A program made the position numbers and the translations under genes. Under the pieces are notes generated by a model. That model ran no database searches. It worked only from the letters and a program-made list of their open reading frames with translations, and had not been told where the DNA came from. This document shows, piece by piece, positions 10,473 through 22,041 of a DNA stretch of 64,000 nt (positions are counted from its first letter, which is position 1; each line of letters starts with the position of its first letter). Origin of the DNA: Polytrichum commune (taxonomy: Eukaryota; Streptophyta; Polytrichopsida; Polytrichales; Polytrichaceae); NCBI GenBank assembly GCA_950295325.1, contig OX485808.1:35544527-35608526 (forward strand), written 5' to 3'.

Positions 10473-11293
10473 AAGATTATGTTTTTAAGTTGACTTGATA
10501 TATCGGAATTGTCTATGACGATCATGGTTAAGTATAGTCCAAGTCATTTCAGATGATTCGGCCACAAACTTACAAGGGATCAAGTTTTTATGTTGGATGG
10601 ATTAGAGGTATTTGTATACATAATGATTATCTTCTCTCTTGCATGAACCCACAATTGGAAGGGAGAAACAACAACTTGTTTGCAAGACTTTGCAAGGTGC
10701 ACCCTTATTAAATTGAACACGTGGTATTTTATCATTTCTTGTTAGTTGGTATATAATCCCCCCCCCTCCCCCTATTTGCCATGTGAGGATACCGCTCCAT
10801 TATATATGCTCTCATATAAAATACAACAAAAACAATGTACATGTATACTATTTGATTATATTTTGTATTTTGTATTTATTTTTATATAAGAATTGCTCAA
10901 TCCATTGATATCACTATGTTGTTTCACACTAAATAGTGTCATTAGTGTGATCAACACTACTTTCTCTAACATTTCATAAATGTCTATAAATAATTGGTTT
11001 ATTATGATGGAAACTGGATCATTGGAGAAGTTTTACTAGAGAAAATCAATTATTATAATAAATAAGTAAGAAGTAACACGGTTTCACGTGGCTCCACGTT
11101 TCAAAAAGTGTAATTAGTATCTTTGAACCACAAGTCGACACAATAAGTCACTCTATTACGAAGGTCACACTCATGACCATGTTTGGTGTAGGGGTCCATG
11201 GTAAGGTACAAATGCCTCATGTGGGTACTCTTCTTGATTGAACACCTACATTATGAGCACAATTGGCAGGGCCTATGTGATCACTTAGAGATG
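10473..11293. other. AT-rich stretch, no gene seen
   Basis: It holds a C-rich tract near 10758. Partial similarity to the 12886 repeat family occurs at about 11200-11290 (TTCTTGATTGAACACCTAC). Confidence 0.4.
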
Positions 11294-11442
11294 AAGAGAG
11301 GGAATTATTGCACACAAACATATCTCTCATCCATTCAACGTAAACACTTGACCCCCTGTAGATTTGTGGCCAAATCAAGGTTCACATATGAGCTCACATC
11401 TATGCTTAAAGCTGAGGTGTCCCTCATTCATGCCACAACTAG

Positions 11443-11489
<47 letters not shown>

Positions 11490-11640
11490 GGCTTGGACTC
11501 AACTAAATCGGGGTCTTGAAGCAAATTCCAGTTGCAAATCAACTAAAGAATATAACCTTCATGTTTCATATTATTTTATGTTTTTTACATTGGATGAATG
11601 AGAGGCACATTTGTGTGCGATAATCCTTCTATCCCTTAGA
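11294..11640. mobile_element. MITE of about 350 bp, family D
   Basis: The left end (AGGGAATTATTGCACACAAA, then CATATCTCTCATCCATTCAAC) is mirrored by the right end (GTTGGATGAATGAGAGG-like, then ACATTTGTGTGCGATAATCC). The inverted arms are about 50 bp and imperfect. A related element is at 26901-27131 and a fragment near 9750. No ORF is present. Confidence 0.65.
11446..11485 (+). repeat. (TC)n microsatellite
   Basis: An uninterrupted 40-bp TC tract lies inside the family D MITE. The related element at 26901-27131 also abuts a CT tract. Confidence 0.95.
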
Positions 11641-12336
11641 GAGCAAGCAAATTTTCACTTTGACCTCTTTGACATAACTTATGCAACTCTACTCTAACTT
11701 TGAAACTTAAAACGACAATCTTCATGATTTGTAATAAGTGCTAACTAGATGAAACAATTTTAAGTCCAATCCAACGGTCAAAATTGTTTGTGAAGTTGAT
11801 AGTGCCCAAAATAGGGTCACATACCTTACATATCCCTACCCCACCCCAACTTCAAACCCCAAGAGGACAAAATGTTTGACTCCTATTTTCATTACAACAC
11901 TTGCAATTGCATTGGCAACTTCACTCCAACACAATCAAACTACTCTTGTCCAAAACTAAACCTAAGTGTGCTCTCTTTGAGATCTTTGGAGGGAATGTTT
12001 TTTAAAAGGCAATTAAATAATTAAAATGAAGAAGACAAATAGATTGCATTGATCCAAACATATTGTCGGGCTGGCAATTGTCAAGGACAATGATAAGGTA
12101 AGTGCCATTGTGATGACTGGGTCTGAAATAGACAAGTTATGAAACACTTGACACTTTGACATGCAATAAGGGCCAATTCGCACACGAGACTGAGAGCCCG
12201 TGACCATTGCACTTCAAGCACTCTCATTGGTGGAAAAGGTGGAGCCGGTCCAAGTTCACTTCACACTACTCTTGAGGGACCAACGGAGTATGTGAATGCA
12301 AGGGATGTAAAGTCTACATGGATTCCTACATAGCAT
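11641..12336. other. Gene-less AT-rich stretch
   Basis: Only short frames without protein-like composition are present. No repeat copy is recognised within the window. Confidence 0.4.
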
Positions 12337-12545
12337 CGAATGGATCATGTTTCATGGTTACTTGGACTATTTTCAAAAACCATCTTCTGGAGGTTGCCCT
12401 AACACAAAACCAGGAGACCATGACACTCTGAACGCTCACAACCGTTGAATTATCCTATTTTATTATGTGCGAGGACCCGCATTAATAGAAAATCACTGAT
12501 ATAGCATTTGGTTGAGGGCCCGGTCACATATGACTTCACCTAGAG
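12337..12545 (+). repeat. Dispersed direct repeat B, copy 1
   Basis: The copy at 28650-28853 shares GTTTCATGGT, CTTGGACTATT, TGACACTCTGAACGCTCACA-like, GAGCATTTGGTTGAGGG and GGTCACATATGACTTCAC in the same order. It is about 80 percent similar by eye and probably a transposon fragment. Confidence 0.75.
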
Positions 12546-12885
12546 GCAAAGTCCCAACGTTGGAGCCTTAAGAAATCATTAAAATATTCTAATTATCATT
12601 AAAGTAAGATCTTGATTAGTTTATGCAAAAATATTTGTGGGACTTGGGTTGAGAGTTGGGTCTAGCTTTTTGTTCAACTTGACTCTCAACACAAGTCCCA
12701 AGCCTCACCTCCAAAAAGTGTTGCCATGCAGACGTCCATGTCATACTTATTTAAAATCGACTAAATATCATTTTCATCAAAATTCTCATCATCGACAAAT
12801 GACAATAGTCCACATATGAAGAGATTCTCCATTTATGCATGCTTCTCTAATAACTAGTAGTCCTATTTGTCTTTCTATCTAAGGT

Positions 12886-13100
12886 ATGCGGGTGTTATTC
12901 AATTACTCTTCTTCATTGGACACCTATTTGATTGGTGTGTGGTTAGGTGAAATCAAAGAACAAACACCATATATGCACATGCTTATGAGAGATTGGATTA
13001 CGTTTTCAAAGTTTACTAGCTTCTCCACACTCAACAGTGAACACGATTGGGAGGGCCTTTGTAATCAGCTGAGGGATGAACAACACATGCATTTCCAATA
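12886..13100 (+). repeat. Dispersed repeat C, copy 1
   Basis: The family is defined by TTATTCAATTACTCTTCTT, TTGGACACCTATTTGA, TGTGTGGTT, AGAGATTGGATTACGT and CTCAACAGTGAACAC. Related copies are at 46957-47190 and 53530-53715 (+), and at 14960-15085 and 63428-63560 (-). It is non-coding and probably derived from a MITE or LTR. Confidence 0.65.
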
Positions 13101-13419
13101 ACCACAACTCAATCATGGGAGATTCGCTTTCAATCCAACTTTTTCTAATACTCCATCATAGATTTGCTAATCCAACAACACAAAGTTCCATTGTGTTAAT
13201 CAAATCGGTAGAAGTTGGAAAGCATGAAAATTGAACCAAATGACATCCACCTACATTATTCATCCATCCATCTTCATTGAAATGTACTTGATAAAATGGA
13301 AATTCACAAATTCATTCAATGCAAACAAAAAGGAATGAGTCGGTTGTCAATTTTTTTTGTCAAAATCGCTTCGGAAAGCCTAAAAGAAAAGTGGTGAAAT
13401 AAATGTTACTTTCCACAAT
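13101..13419. other. Distal upstream region of the 14160 gene
   Basis: AT-rich sequence with no gene seen. Confidence 0.4.
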
Positions 13420-13588
13420 ACGTGGCTATAAGTAGTCCAATACAACTACAGGCGCCCAACAATTCACTTTCCATAGCCCAGCACTGAACCGACTCTCGTA
13501 ATCCGACGTGGCATGACTCAGCTGCCCATAGGGGTCCATCACCCACCTAGCTGGCACCAGTGTCCGGACCTGACACCAACCACGTGGC
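13420..13588 (+). promoter_or_regulatory. Cluster of three ACGTGGC elements
   Basis: ACGTGGC occurs at 13420-13426, 13506-13512 and 13582-13588; the last is a full CACGTGGC G-box. A TATA-like GGCTATAAGTA overlaps the first. ACGT-core boxes bind bZIP/bHLH factors in light and ABA/stress responses of plants, which would suit the stress-type thylakoid gene downstream. Function and the transcription start are inferred. Confidence 0.5.
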
Positions 13589-14159
13589 ACCCACTTCCTC
13601 CCCCGCGTCGTCGTCTTTGCCTTTCTTCTCCTTTTCGCGGGCTCCTTCGCTTTTCGCCTCGAAACTCGAAACCCCAGGCAAGTTAGACTTGCGTTCTCGC
13701 ACATCAGATCACTCCCATTTCCACACATCATTTTCCTCTTCGAACTTTCCGATCCGCAAATCTCCATTCGCCTTTCCTTCTCACGTATCCATTGACATCC
13801 CCGGTGCATTTTCTCTCTTCCAATTCGGTGCACGATTGGAAGAACTCGAAGGGCGGAGTGGTGGTGGCCATTGCAGGGCGTTAGACTCCGGTTTCGACTG
13901 GATCGCAACCTGCTGTGGCGGAAATTGTGGAACGATTCTATTCCTGACTCGAATCGTTTGTGACAACTTAGTAGGATTGTGGCAGTTAAGTAGGGGAGCC
14001 TTCAACCGTGGGAGCTTCTGATCTGGTGTTTGGCTTGAGGAGGGACGAGTTTGATATTAGGAGATTTCAAGAGCATTTTCCGACAGGTTTTGGTCGTATA
14101 CACGCAGGTTCTTGGTGCATATTTGTGTCCGTGGTTTAAGATTTGAGGATTTTTTAGTG
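13589..14159 (+). other. Promoter and 5' leader of the plastid gene
   Basis: This is a C/T-rich then mixed leader without a supported coding frame. Frames on both strands here overlap each other and have no recognisable protein content. An upstream intron is possible but not resolved. Confidence 0.4.
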
Positions 14160-15917
14160 ATGACGACTCTTCTTACGGCACAGAGTTTGGTTACGTCAAG
14201 CACTTCGTTGCATGGATTGACGAACTTGCCTGAGAGAAGGATCCGATCCGAATGTGTCCGTTGTTGTTCTTCTTTCTCGAGTTCTTCTTTCAAGAAGTTT
14301 ACGGTTTCCAGGCGCAGACAAAGAGATTCTGGATCCAGAAGAAGTGTTGTACGTGTCGTATGTGAGGAGATCAAGAACGAGTCGTCATTGGAGTCTAAGG
14401 AAACATCATCATCATCGGCGGAGGATGTAGATTTGTCACACATAGTTCTGAGCTCTGCCTCGGACGTTGACCTTCTTGAAAGGTCGTCGAAAAGCCAAGA
14501 CTCTAAGATTCACGGTGATCATCCAGTCCGACCACCGAAGTTCTCCACGCTCAGGGCCTTCGGGGAAGGAGGAGAAGGTGTAATAAGTGGCCTTGAAGGT
14601 TCAGTTTTCGAGCTTCTTGTCGCGAACATAAAGGCAACCGCCGATTTACGCAAGTAAGAATCCTCTCCTTGTGCTCTGGTTTGAACGAATGGGAGAATAC
14701 TTCTCCAATGTCCATCGCTCTGTATAAGGTGAGCGGGAATTAAATGGTCACTTTAAGCTCTGCACCCACTTCTGCGAACACGTAATTAGTGTGGGATGAT
14801 GGACAATTCCGGATTGTGTGTCCGTAGCCGTTTTCCTCGTAATTTTCGCAGCCCATGTGAATATTTTGTTCTTCGTCAAAGCGAAGATTCTCGATGACAT
14901 TAAATGGCTGTATAGGTCCATTCAAATATGTTGATGGCAATTGAGCCTAGATTGGCTTACATGTTTTGAGCATGTAGTTGAATCTCTTCACTCACACGAT
15001 GTCTTTTTGTGTCCGTTCTTAGATCCACATCTAAGCATGCATCATTCAAATATAGGTGTCCAATTAAGATAAGTGACCAAATTAGGCTCGCTTAACGGAG
15101 TTGATACGAGTGGAGCATCGTGAAATATCACTGTCTATGTTTGGTCCATTTTTTGGAATTTTGCCTCAAATCTTGGCTCCGTGTGCATGATCTTGGTTGT
15201 TAAATAGTGTCATTCTCTAACTCAATATGACTTTTGGTCAGGAGTTGATTGTTTTGCATGCCACACCTTCCTTGTGAAGTAAGTTTGCGTTGCATCCTTG
15301 GAGGTAGTTGTGTGGAGGTTTGAACGAAGAATATTTTATATCGGTTATGCTCATTGAGGGTCAAACTCATTTTGGGATGCCAAGAGGTGCTAAATAGAGT
15401 TTGTCCCTCCATGGACCGGAATGGATTGCTCTATATTCAAAATTAAACACTCGTTCTGAGCATGCACTACAAGTGGATATAAATTATTTGATATTGTATG
15501 CTAAAATCGTTGGGAAGTAATCCTGATGAAAATTCTCATTGAGTTAAAGGATAACTCTAGTATGTGAATGGAGACAGCATTACGGTTGAAATCTTCTTTG
15601 TAGCTAACAGAAGATTCTGTCGCAGGTTTGAAACCCTTACAGGTCGCGTGGCCATGTTGGCTTTCTTCTTTGCAATTGGGGTTGAGTTTGTAACTGCCAA
15701 CAGTGTGTTCGATGGTCTCGACATGAAAGAACTTGCCTTCTGGGCAGCCCTTGCAGGTGCATCGGCAGTTACTGCAGCTGGATTCGCTTTTGTATGGCAA
15801 TCAAGGACTAATGTGGCTTCTTCGTTGTCCAAGGGTGCCCTTAAACTAGTTGACTCAACCCTGGACAAAGTTATTGATGGACTTTTCTACGATGAGGAAG
15901 GCCAGTACAAGCTGTGA
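14160..15917 (+). CDS. Plastid stress-enhanced / light-harvesting-like protein with LHC-type helix
   Basis: Exons are 14160..14653 (donor GTAAGA) and 15626..15917 (acceptor TCGCAG). The joined frame is 261 codons. The start ATG at 14160 opens MTTLLTAQSL and a Ser/Thr/Arg-rich, acid-poor leader typical of a chloroplast transit peptide. Exon 2 begins at F-E-T-L-T-GRVAM-LAFF, the ExxxGRxAMxxF signature of the chlorophyll a/b-binding first helix, followed by a second hydrophobic segment (LAFWAALAGASAVTAAGFAF). This is the layout of two-helix stress-enhanced/LIL proteins, which sit in the thylakoid and are thought to bind chlorophyll or carotenoid for photoprotection. LIL3 has a different sequence around the helix, so I give no symbol. 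Three ACGTGGC boxes lie upstream. The conserved helix starts at the exon border, a common arrangement. Confidence 0.8.
14654..15625 (+). other. Intron of the plastid gene
   Basis: A 972-bp intron, GTAAGA to TCGCAG. It contains a minus-strand copy of repeat C (14960-15085), so part of it is transposon-derived. Confidence 0.75.
14960..15085 (-). repeat. Dispersed repeat C, inverted copy in intron
   Basis: CAAATATAGGTGTCCAATTA and AAGATAAGTGACC are the reverse complement of the TAATTGGACACCTATATTTG core shared with the copies at 12886, 46957 and 53530. The copy at 63428 is in the same orientation. Confidence 0.7.
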
Positions 15918-16200
15918 AGGCTTCGATGGTTCCAAGGTACTGTACCTATGGAATGCAGTCCTGGATAAGGTAATCGGTGGACTTTTTTTACAGTGAGGAA
16001 GAGATATTCATGCAGTAAGCAACTCTTTGGTGCTTTCGAGGTTGATGCAGCCCTGGACAACGCAGTTGGTGGGCATTTTGAAGTTGGGGACGAGATATTC
16101 ATGCAGTGTGCCATAATTTGGTGGTTTACTGAAAGTAATGCAGCCCCGGACAACATGATTGAGCAGTTCAAGAAGTAAGCAACAATTCTTCGGTGGCAAT
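15855..16200 (+). repeat. Degenerate tandem copies of the plastid gene's 3' end
   Basis: The last coding segment (CAACCCTGGACAAAGTTATTGATGGACTTTT region from 15858 through the stop) recurs three times downstream: CAGTCCTGGATAAGG near 15950, CAGCCCTGGACAACG near 16050 and CAGCCCCGGACAACA near 16140. Each copy is followed by GATGAGGAA- or GAGATATTCATGCAG-like sequence and TTTGGTGG-like ends, with a period of about 90-95 bp. The copies lie after the stop codon, in the presumed 3' UTR, and have diverged. Confidence 0.75.
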
Positions 16201-16564
16201 TTTGTAACTAGGCACCAATGCCTTTCAAGACTGAAGTCATTTCTTTAACAAGTCTGTGTAATCCACACAATTGTATATAGATATCAGGATAATCACATTT
16301 AAAGAGGAGACACCAGGATAACTGTCTTATTAGTGTACAGTCTATAATTCAAACATATTGATTTCCTATTCAGCCGTTTTTAATTTCAGTGCTGAAGCAA
16401 CTACCAATTCTTTGCCATTGCACCCCTGCTGATTAGTATCAATTCAATAGCAAGAGGGCACTGCATTTTCTGTTGGCTCTTTATGGTTCAAATATGCCAG
16501 TCTTAATACCAGAGAGGCAGAACGAAGAGTTTTAGGAGGGAGAAGAGATTATACACTTCTCATG
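16201..16564 (+). other. Downstream flank of the plastid gene
   Basis: AT-rich sequence, probably the 3' UTR end and beyond. Nothing else is seen. Confidence 0.4.
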
Positions 16565-16890
16565 CTTGTGTAGATACATTTTTCAAATTCAATCGAAGCT
16601 TTTACAAGGATTATCATTTTCATATCCTGTTTCTCAACATGAAAAGGTTTGCAGCAGTCACATGCAGTGTGCAGGGAGCCTGTGTCAGAGAGATCTGGTA
16701 AGGTCATGCGTATGTGATTCCCATCTTTGTGTAGATACACTGATCAAAGTAAATTGAAGTTTTTACAGGGTTTCTCATCCCATATAATTTTTACTTGCAA
16801 TGGAACAAATTGCAGCAGTTACATGCCATTTGCAAGGACCCTGTTGGAGAGAATCTGGTAAGCAAGCTTGGGGGCATGTGATCCTATTCA
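16565..16890 (+). repeat. Two tandem copies of about 163 bp
   Basis: The unit runs from TTGTGTAGATACA through TTGCAGCAG, ACATGC and GAGA.ATCTGGTAAG to CATGTGAT or TATGTGAT. Copies are at about 16565-16728 and 16729-16890, with moderate divergence. Confidence 0.75.
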
Positions 16891-17545
16891 TGCCTTTCCT
16901 ATACTATTTCTTACCGCACATTATTCTACCCAAGGTTCGGATTTTTAGTGTCATGTGGAGTGCATGAAAGAATCTCAAGTTACTGCATGAACAACACATA
17001 CCTATACCTACTTATCAGCAAAAGTGGTGTTGCATAACCACCCACTGGAGGGATCTGTCAGCTCGAGAGATCTGGGAGGTTACCAGTTATTGGGAAAGTG
17101 TACTTCTGCACCTTTCTCACTTTAGAATCGTAGGTGAACTTTTTCCTTCAAATCTCCATGTTCATGAATCATGTCTGCAAGCAAAGTGGAAAGTTGCGTT
17201 TTTTCATTGGAGGAGGAGAGTAAGCAGACCTAGAGTAGAGGCGCCCTTAAATGATCATTTAAGAGATTTTACACCAAATCTGGAGAAGTATAAGGGGGTG
17301 CAATTTTTTCCCATGTAGGAAAATAAAAATCAGAAGGGCCGTAAAATATTTGGTAATCTAATTCCTTCATTTGAAATTTTTGTGAATTTTTGAAGCCAAA
17401 AGTTGGTCTGAACACAATATCAATGTCTAGAATCTACTATCATAACCACTCATTTTTAGACGAATTCCTCCTCACTTTAGCACTCAAAACCGGGGACATG
17501 TGTTACGGCACTATCGATTCCCTAGTGATACCCAAATTTGGAGAC
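16891..17545. other. Gene-less stretch
   Basis: No supported coding frame or repeat copy. Confidence 0.4.
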
Positions 17546-17664
17546 TAAGGGTTAGTTTCCATCTAGGTTGCTTTTTCTAGTGGAAATGTAGATTCCACTT
17601 GGTGGCATCTATATTTCCACTAGAATTTGGTGAGCAAAGCAACCTACATGGAAACTAACCCTTA
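17546..17664. mobile_element. 119-bp fold-back MITE
   Basis: TAAGGGTTAGTTTCCATCTAG at the left is mirrored by ACATGGAAACTAACCCTTA at the right. The arms extend inward (AGGTTGCT / AGCAACCT and CTAGTGGAAAT / ATTTCCACTAG), so nearly the whole element can fold into one hairpin. Confidence 0.85.
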
Positions 17665-20600
17665 GAAACCTTGAACCATGGAACCTTTATTTGATTATAC
17701 ACAAATGGAAATTACCGAAATCAATCCCAGCTTCATCGAAACTATGGCATCCTATAGATTCTTGATAAGAAATAGGTGGCTCTATTCTAGCTCCAACATA
17801 ACTCTAGAGGACTAACCATATGCTTTGAAAATTTTTAGTCTTTCACCACACGCAACTTGTACACCGTTTATGGTATTTAGTATGACTTACTATTTGGAGT
17901 TATGCATTTCTGTAACAATTTATTGCTAATGTAATTCTTTACTAAGTAAAATGCTAATGTTCTATAATGTCCAAACAACCAATTTGACCTTTGTTGGTAA
18001 AAAAATATCTATAACAAAAAGGTATAGCACAATGTAAGTGCAACCAGTATGTGACACTAAATAACATAAATAGTGCAGTGATGAACTTCACTTTGCAAAA
18101 ATTTATTGTTCGAAACAGAAAGGAGGGTAACTAAACCTCCTTAATGGAGTCACACAAAGCATCATTTTATTGGCTTCGTCCCAAACTTGGGATAGAGGCA
18201 TTAGGAGAACAACACTTGAGTGGGTACAAGGAGTGGAGAATGAAATGTAGGATGAATGTAAAAGAGCATAGTAGTGTAAAGCATAGTAGAGTAGGAGGTA
18301 AAATATAGACTAGAGGATAGATCCAATTGAATAAGACAGAGCCTCTAGTAGTGAAGTTGCAGTTGTTTGTTTTCATTTATTTTAATTTCTAAGAACACGG
18401 CATTGCCTTGACCTAACGAGACCTTGGTGTTGACAAGATGATCGCCAAGTCAAGCTATACATAAGGAAGAGGACACTTGACGATTCATGAGAAGGTTTGA
18501 ATTGGTTTATGTCGGCCCATGGGACTTGCAAGCATTGAGGACAAGATTTTTGACTTTTGATAAGTCATTCAAAGACCTCCCTAAATTCATCATATATGAT
18601 GCGTAAGTTAAGGACCCACTATTGACATGGTTGGAGGATGATCATAAGTTTCGGGCCATAAGTTACACTTCCACAATGTGACAACCTTTGTGTTATGACG
18701 AAATAACCATCACCAAAGTCAAGTTTATTTCCATGCAATTAAAGATATTGTTCCTTTGGTCACCATATTTATATATTTCCAAGCCATATTGTTATGCTAT
18801 CTATTTTTGTCATGTCAGTGCCTCGTATACCACATAGAATTCCAAATTCATATGTTTGTATGGTGCATCTTTGTCAATATGTTGTGATAGATGATTAAAT
18901 CCAAATATCATTAAGGGTGTGTTCATACAACTAGAGTACTTCCTACTTATAGTTCATGAATCCATCGTTCATTACACATCCTTAAACACAATGAGTATAG
19001 AGTCCTTTATGACCTAAACACACACACCACAAAGAGAGAGATAAGTTAGAGAGAGATTGTTCCTACTACATGGTATTGAAAGGTTCTGCAAGCTTCCCAT
19101 TATGAGACCATTATACTTCAAAAGTTCTTTACAAAACTTGATCATTGTAATGTATCACGCACAAGGGTTTGTGCCCATGAATACTATAGTTTGAATTTAC
19201 ATTAGGACAACCTTTCAACAAATTCTTCGTGCTCATAAAGTAAGTTTGTGCACACAAATGTGATGAAATTGTGGGTGCGTAGGGTTACTTGCATGGTATA
19301 ATTCCACATTGATAGACTATGGATCACAATTGCTAACCACGTTGCCATAAAACTTACTTGCTTAACTACCATTTTTTAGTTGATGACCGTTTTATTGTTG
19401 TGGTCGCTAGAGATAGCTTCATGGCACTAAAGGTCTAGGAGAAACTTTAGAGGAGGTTTACCCTTTAGCACTGCCTAGTGCCTTATACCAATAGGTATGA
19501 ATGATATCTCACCTTGAGTCCTTCTCACGTTCATGGGTTCAACCAATGAAGGTGTTGTAAACCATGGAGGAACCTATGGTGTATGAATGATTGAGTAAGT
19601 TATGGTCCAAGGCCGACCACAAGGGCAACATGGCTTTAAATACTTGTCAAGGTCAAGAGTTGGCCCCACCAAAAGTATGATTCTAGGTGTAAACTCTACT
19701 ACCAACTTCAACCAAAGCTTTTGAAAAACCAAAGTTGTCATTCTATTGCTAACACTTTGGCAAAATTTGTGATTGATCCAATTTATTTGCCAATTGTCTT
19801 GTTAGTTTAGCTTGTCAAATGAATCCAGAAGTCATGCAATTCACAATAGTTGAAACGTATCTCAAATTCGTATAAAAATAAAATTTAGTCATGATATTAC
19901 AACATCCGTTGTGGTCATATAGGGGTAAATTTAATGTGTGCTACCCATCCCATTGAAGTGCATAGTAATCAAAAGAGTTTGACCCTACTGATGTTGGAGC
20001 CTCCACTCATTTGTTTTTTTATTTAGAGTTCTATCTAAGGAATAAACCACATCTCCAAGTTATTGGAGAGACTCAGTCTACACCTACCCCCCCAAAGGTG
20101 GAGGTATATATATATTGGTGTTTCTCACTACAGTTTCTCTTTTTATGACCCCCCCCCCCAAATCCCTTAAGAGAGCGACTTTGCTTAGGTTCTACATAGC
20201 TCTGCAAGACCTTAGGTTTTTGTATGCGAAGATCACGATATGCAATTCATTTGGCTTAAATGCTTTTGGAACCATGCAACATATGTATGGTGTACATTAT
20301 ACCCTTCATTTCAGGTGTTCCAAATAGGTCACAATCTTAAATAAGGGCACTTGTCTTACAAAAATGGACATGAAATATGTCAATTCAAGGGGAATTGAGG
20401 TTGATGGAGCTCAATCCTACATCTTGAGGAAAGTGGACCCACCTTGCATTGTGAACTATTGTGGATATCCAATGACGGTGTATGAAAAGACACATACCAT
20501 ATGTAATATGGGTTTCAAAGAACTAAAAACCAAGTGGAGGCATTGTGACCTATGTTTACACATGGCATGTTGATTGCGTGGCATATAATTAGGACCATAA

Positions 20601-21420
20601 CTTGGCAATTATGTAATCTAAATGAACTACACTTAGGGCATCATAAGCAAGTGGGGCATGTCCCTTGTGGTACCACATTCTCACATTGATCTTGTGGTTA
20701 TGGCAAGAAGAATTTACTCAAGAAGCACCCCATCCCCCACAAGCTTGGTGGGCCATGACCCATATTAGTAACACAAATGGATGGCTCAATATGACCACAA
20801 AAGGTATGTGAATATTCTAACTTAAATATTTCGTAACAGACTAAGATGTGCTCCATATACAATGACACTTTGAAAGGCTTGTCCAATAAGACAATAACAC
20901 AAAATATCACACAACTCCATCATTTGTGTGAAATGTTGCACAACATTTGTGCGCAACAAAAACAAAAAATTATTATTTTTTAATAAAAAAAATTCCATGT
21001 CTTGATGACACTTCCAATCTCAAATGACAAAATTGAAAGGGTAGGTTTTCCTAAAGATATTACTCCAATTGAAACATGTTAGTTTGGACCTTATAGTATC
21101 CCAATTGTGATCATAATTATAGCAAATTCTAGCCACTTTAAAATACCTACACATTGCATCGAGTGGTATGAATTTTGACACACATAGACCTTCACCATCA
21201 TTATATACGTTTTGTAGAAGTTCTACAAACCTTTGAATTATTAGCATTTGCATTGGACCACTACCATTTCTTATCCACATCGATGAACAACATTTTTTCA
21301 CCATCATCTCTTGACACATCATAAATATGCGTGTGACCAATGCATCAATAAAAGATGTAAGCTAAATGCACGTTGTTCAATTCTAAGGAGTTAATTTAGT
21401 TTGAAACATGAAATCGCTTA
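17665..21420. other. Long AT-rich stretch without recognised genes
   Basis: The segment 18400-19990 reads like a very decayed retroelement. Around 19730 one frame gives a broken C-x-C...H-like knuckle, too weak to call. Poly-C runs occur at about 20085 and 20150. A 69-codon frame at 20364-20573 has six Cys but no known domain. No gene is supported. Confidence 0.4.
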
Positions 21421-21904
21421 ATGGAGTTCACCAACATTTTGGATAGAGTGGCTTGGGATTTCATGTTTAAAGTTTTGGAAAAAAAATTGGAAATCCAAAT
21501 GTATTTTTTTATATGGTTCGCCCTCTTTCTCAAAAAGTTAATGTGTCAATTAACATCAAGAACCGGGTTAAAAAGGCTTTTGAACTTCATCGGGGGGATA
21601 GACATGTTTGATCTTTGACTTCCTATCTTCTTAGTATTGTTGCGGATGCTCTTAATATGGTGGTTAAGGCGGCAATTAGAAACAATTCCACGAGGGGACT
21701 TGATCTTCCTAGTAGCTTAGTGCAACATATTATCAACCAATGTGCAAATGACACTTATTTCATAATGAAGGCGGAGAAACCTTACGTGGATTAACTTGGT
21801 TCGGATTCTCCAAACCTAGAGTATTACATTAGGCTTGGAAATTAATTGGACAAAAAAAGTAGCATGTTGGCGTGGACTGGGGAGCAAACCCGCATGGCTT
21901 GCAA

Positions 21905-22041
21905 GAAGAAGAAGAAGAAGAACTCCGGTCTCCGGAGGAGGCCGGAGTGACTAGAGTGTTTGTTCGTAAAACATCCTTAATCATGCCCTAGGGCAGTGGT
22001 GTTAGATGTAGAACTACTTCACCCTTTTCTAGGAGTAAACA
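21905..22041. mobile_element. 137-bp retroposon-like insertion with 14-bp target duplication
   Basis: The insertion is flanked by identical CGCATGGCTTGCAA at 21891-21904 and 22042-22055. Removing it restores the LINE reading order. The left edge is a (GAA)n run, so the element is probably on the minus strand with a (TTC)n tail. It contains a CCGGTCTCCGGAGGAGGCCGG hairpin-forming stretch. A 14-bp duplication with a simple-repeat tail is typical of LINE-mobilised SINEs. Confidence 0.75.

Noticed and set aside
13426-14021. Long overlapping frames on both strands (160 and 153 codons) ahead of the plastid gene
   Set aside because: They mirror each other in a C/T-rich leader and lack protein-like conserved segments. 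The supported start is ATG 14160.
19700-19860. Possible gag zinc knuckle of a gypsy-type element
   Set aside because: Only a broken C-x-C...H-like pattern with stops. Too weak to annotate.
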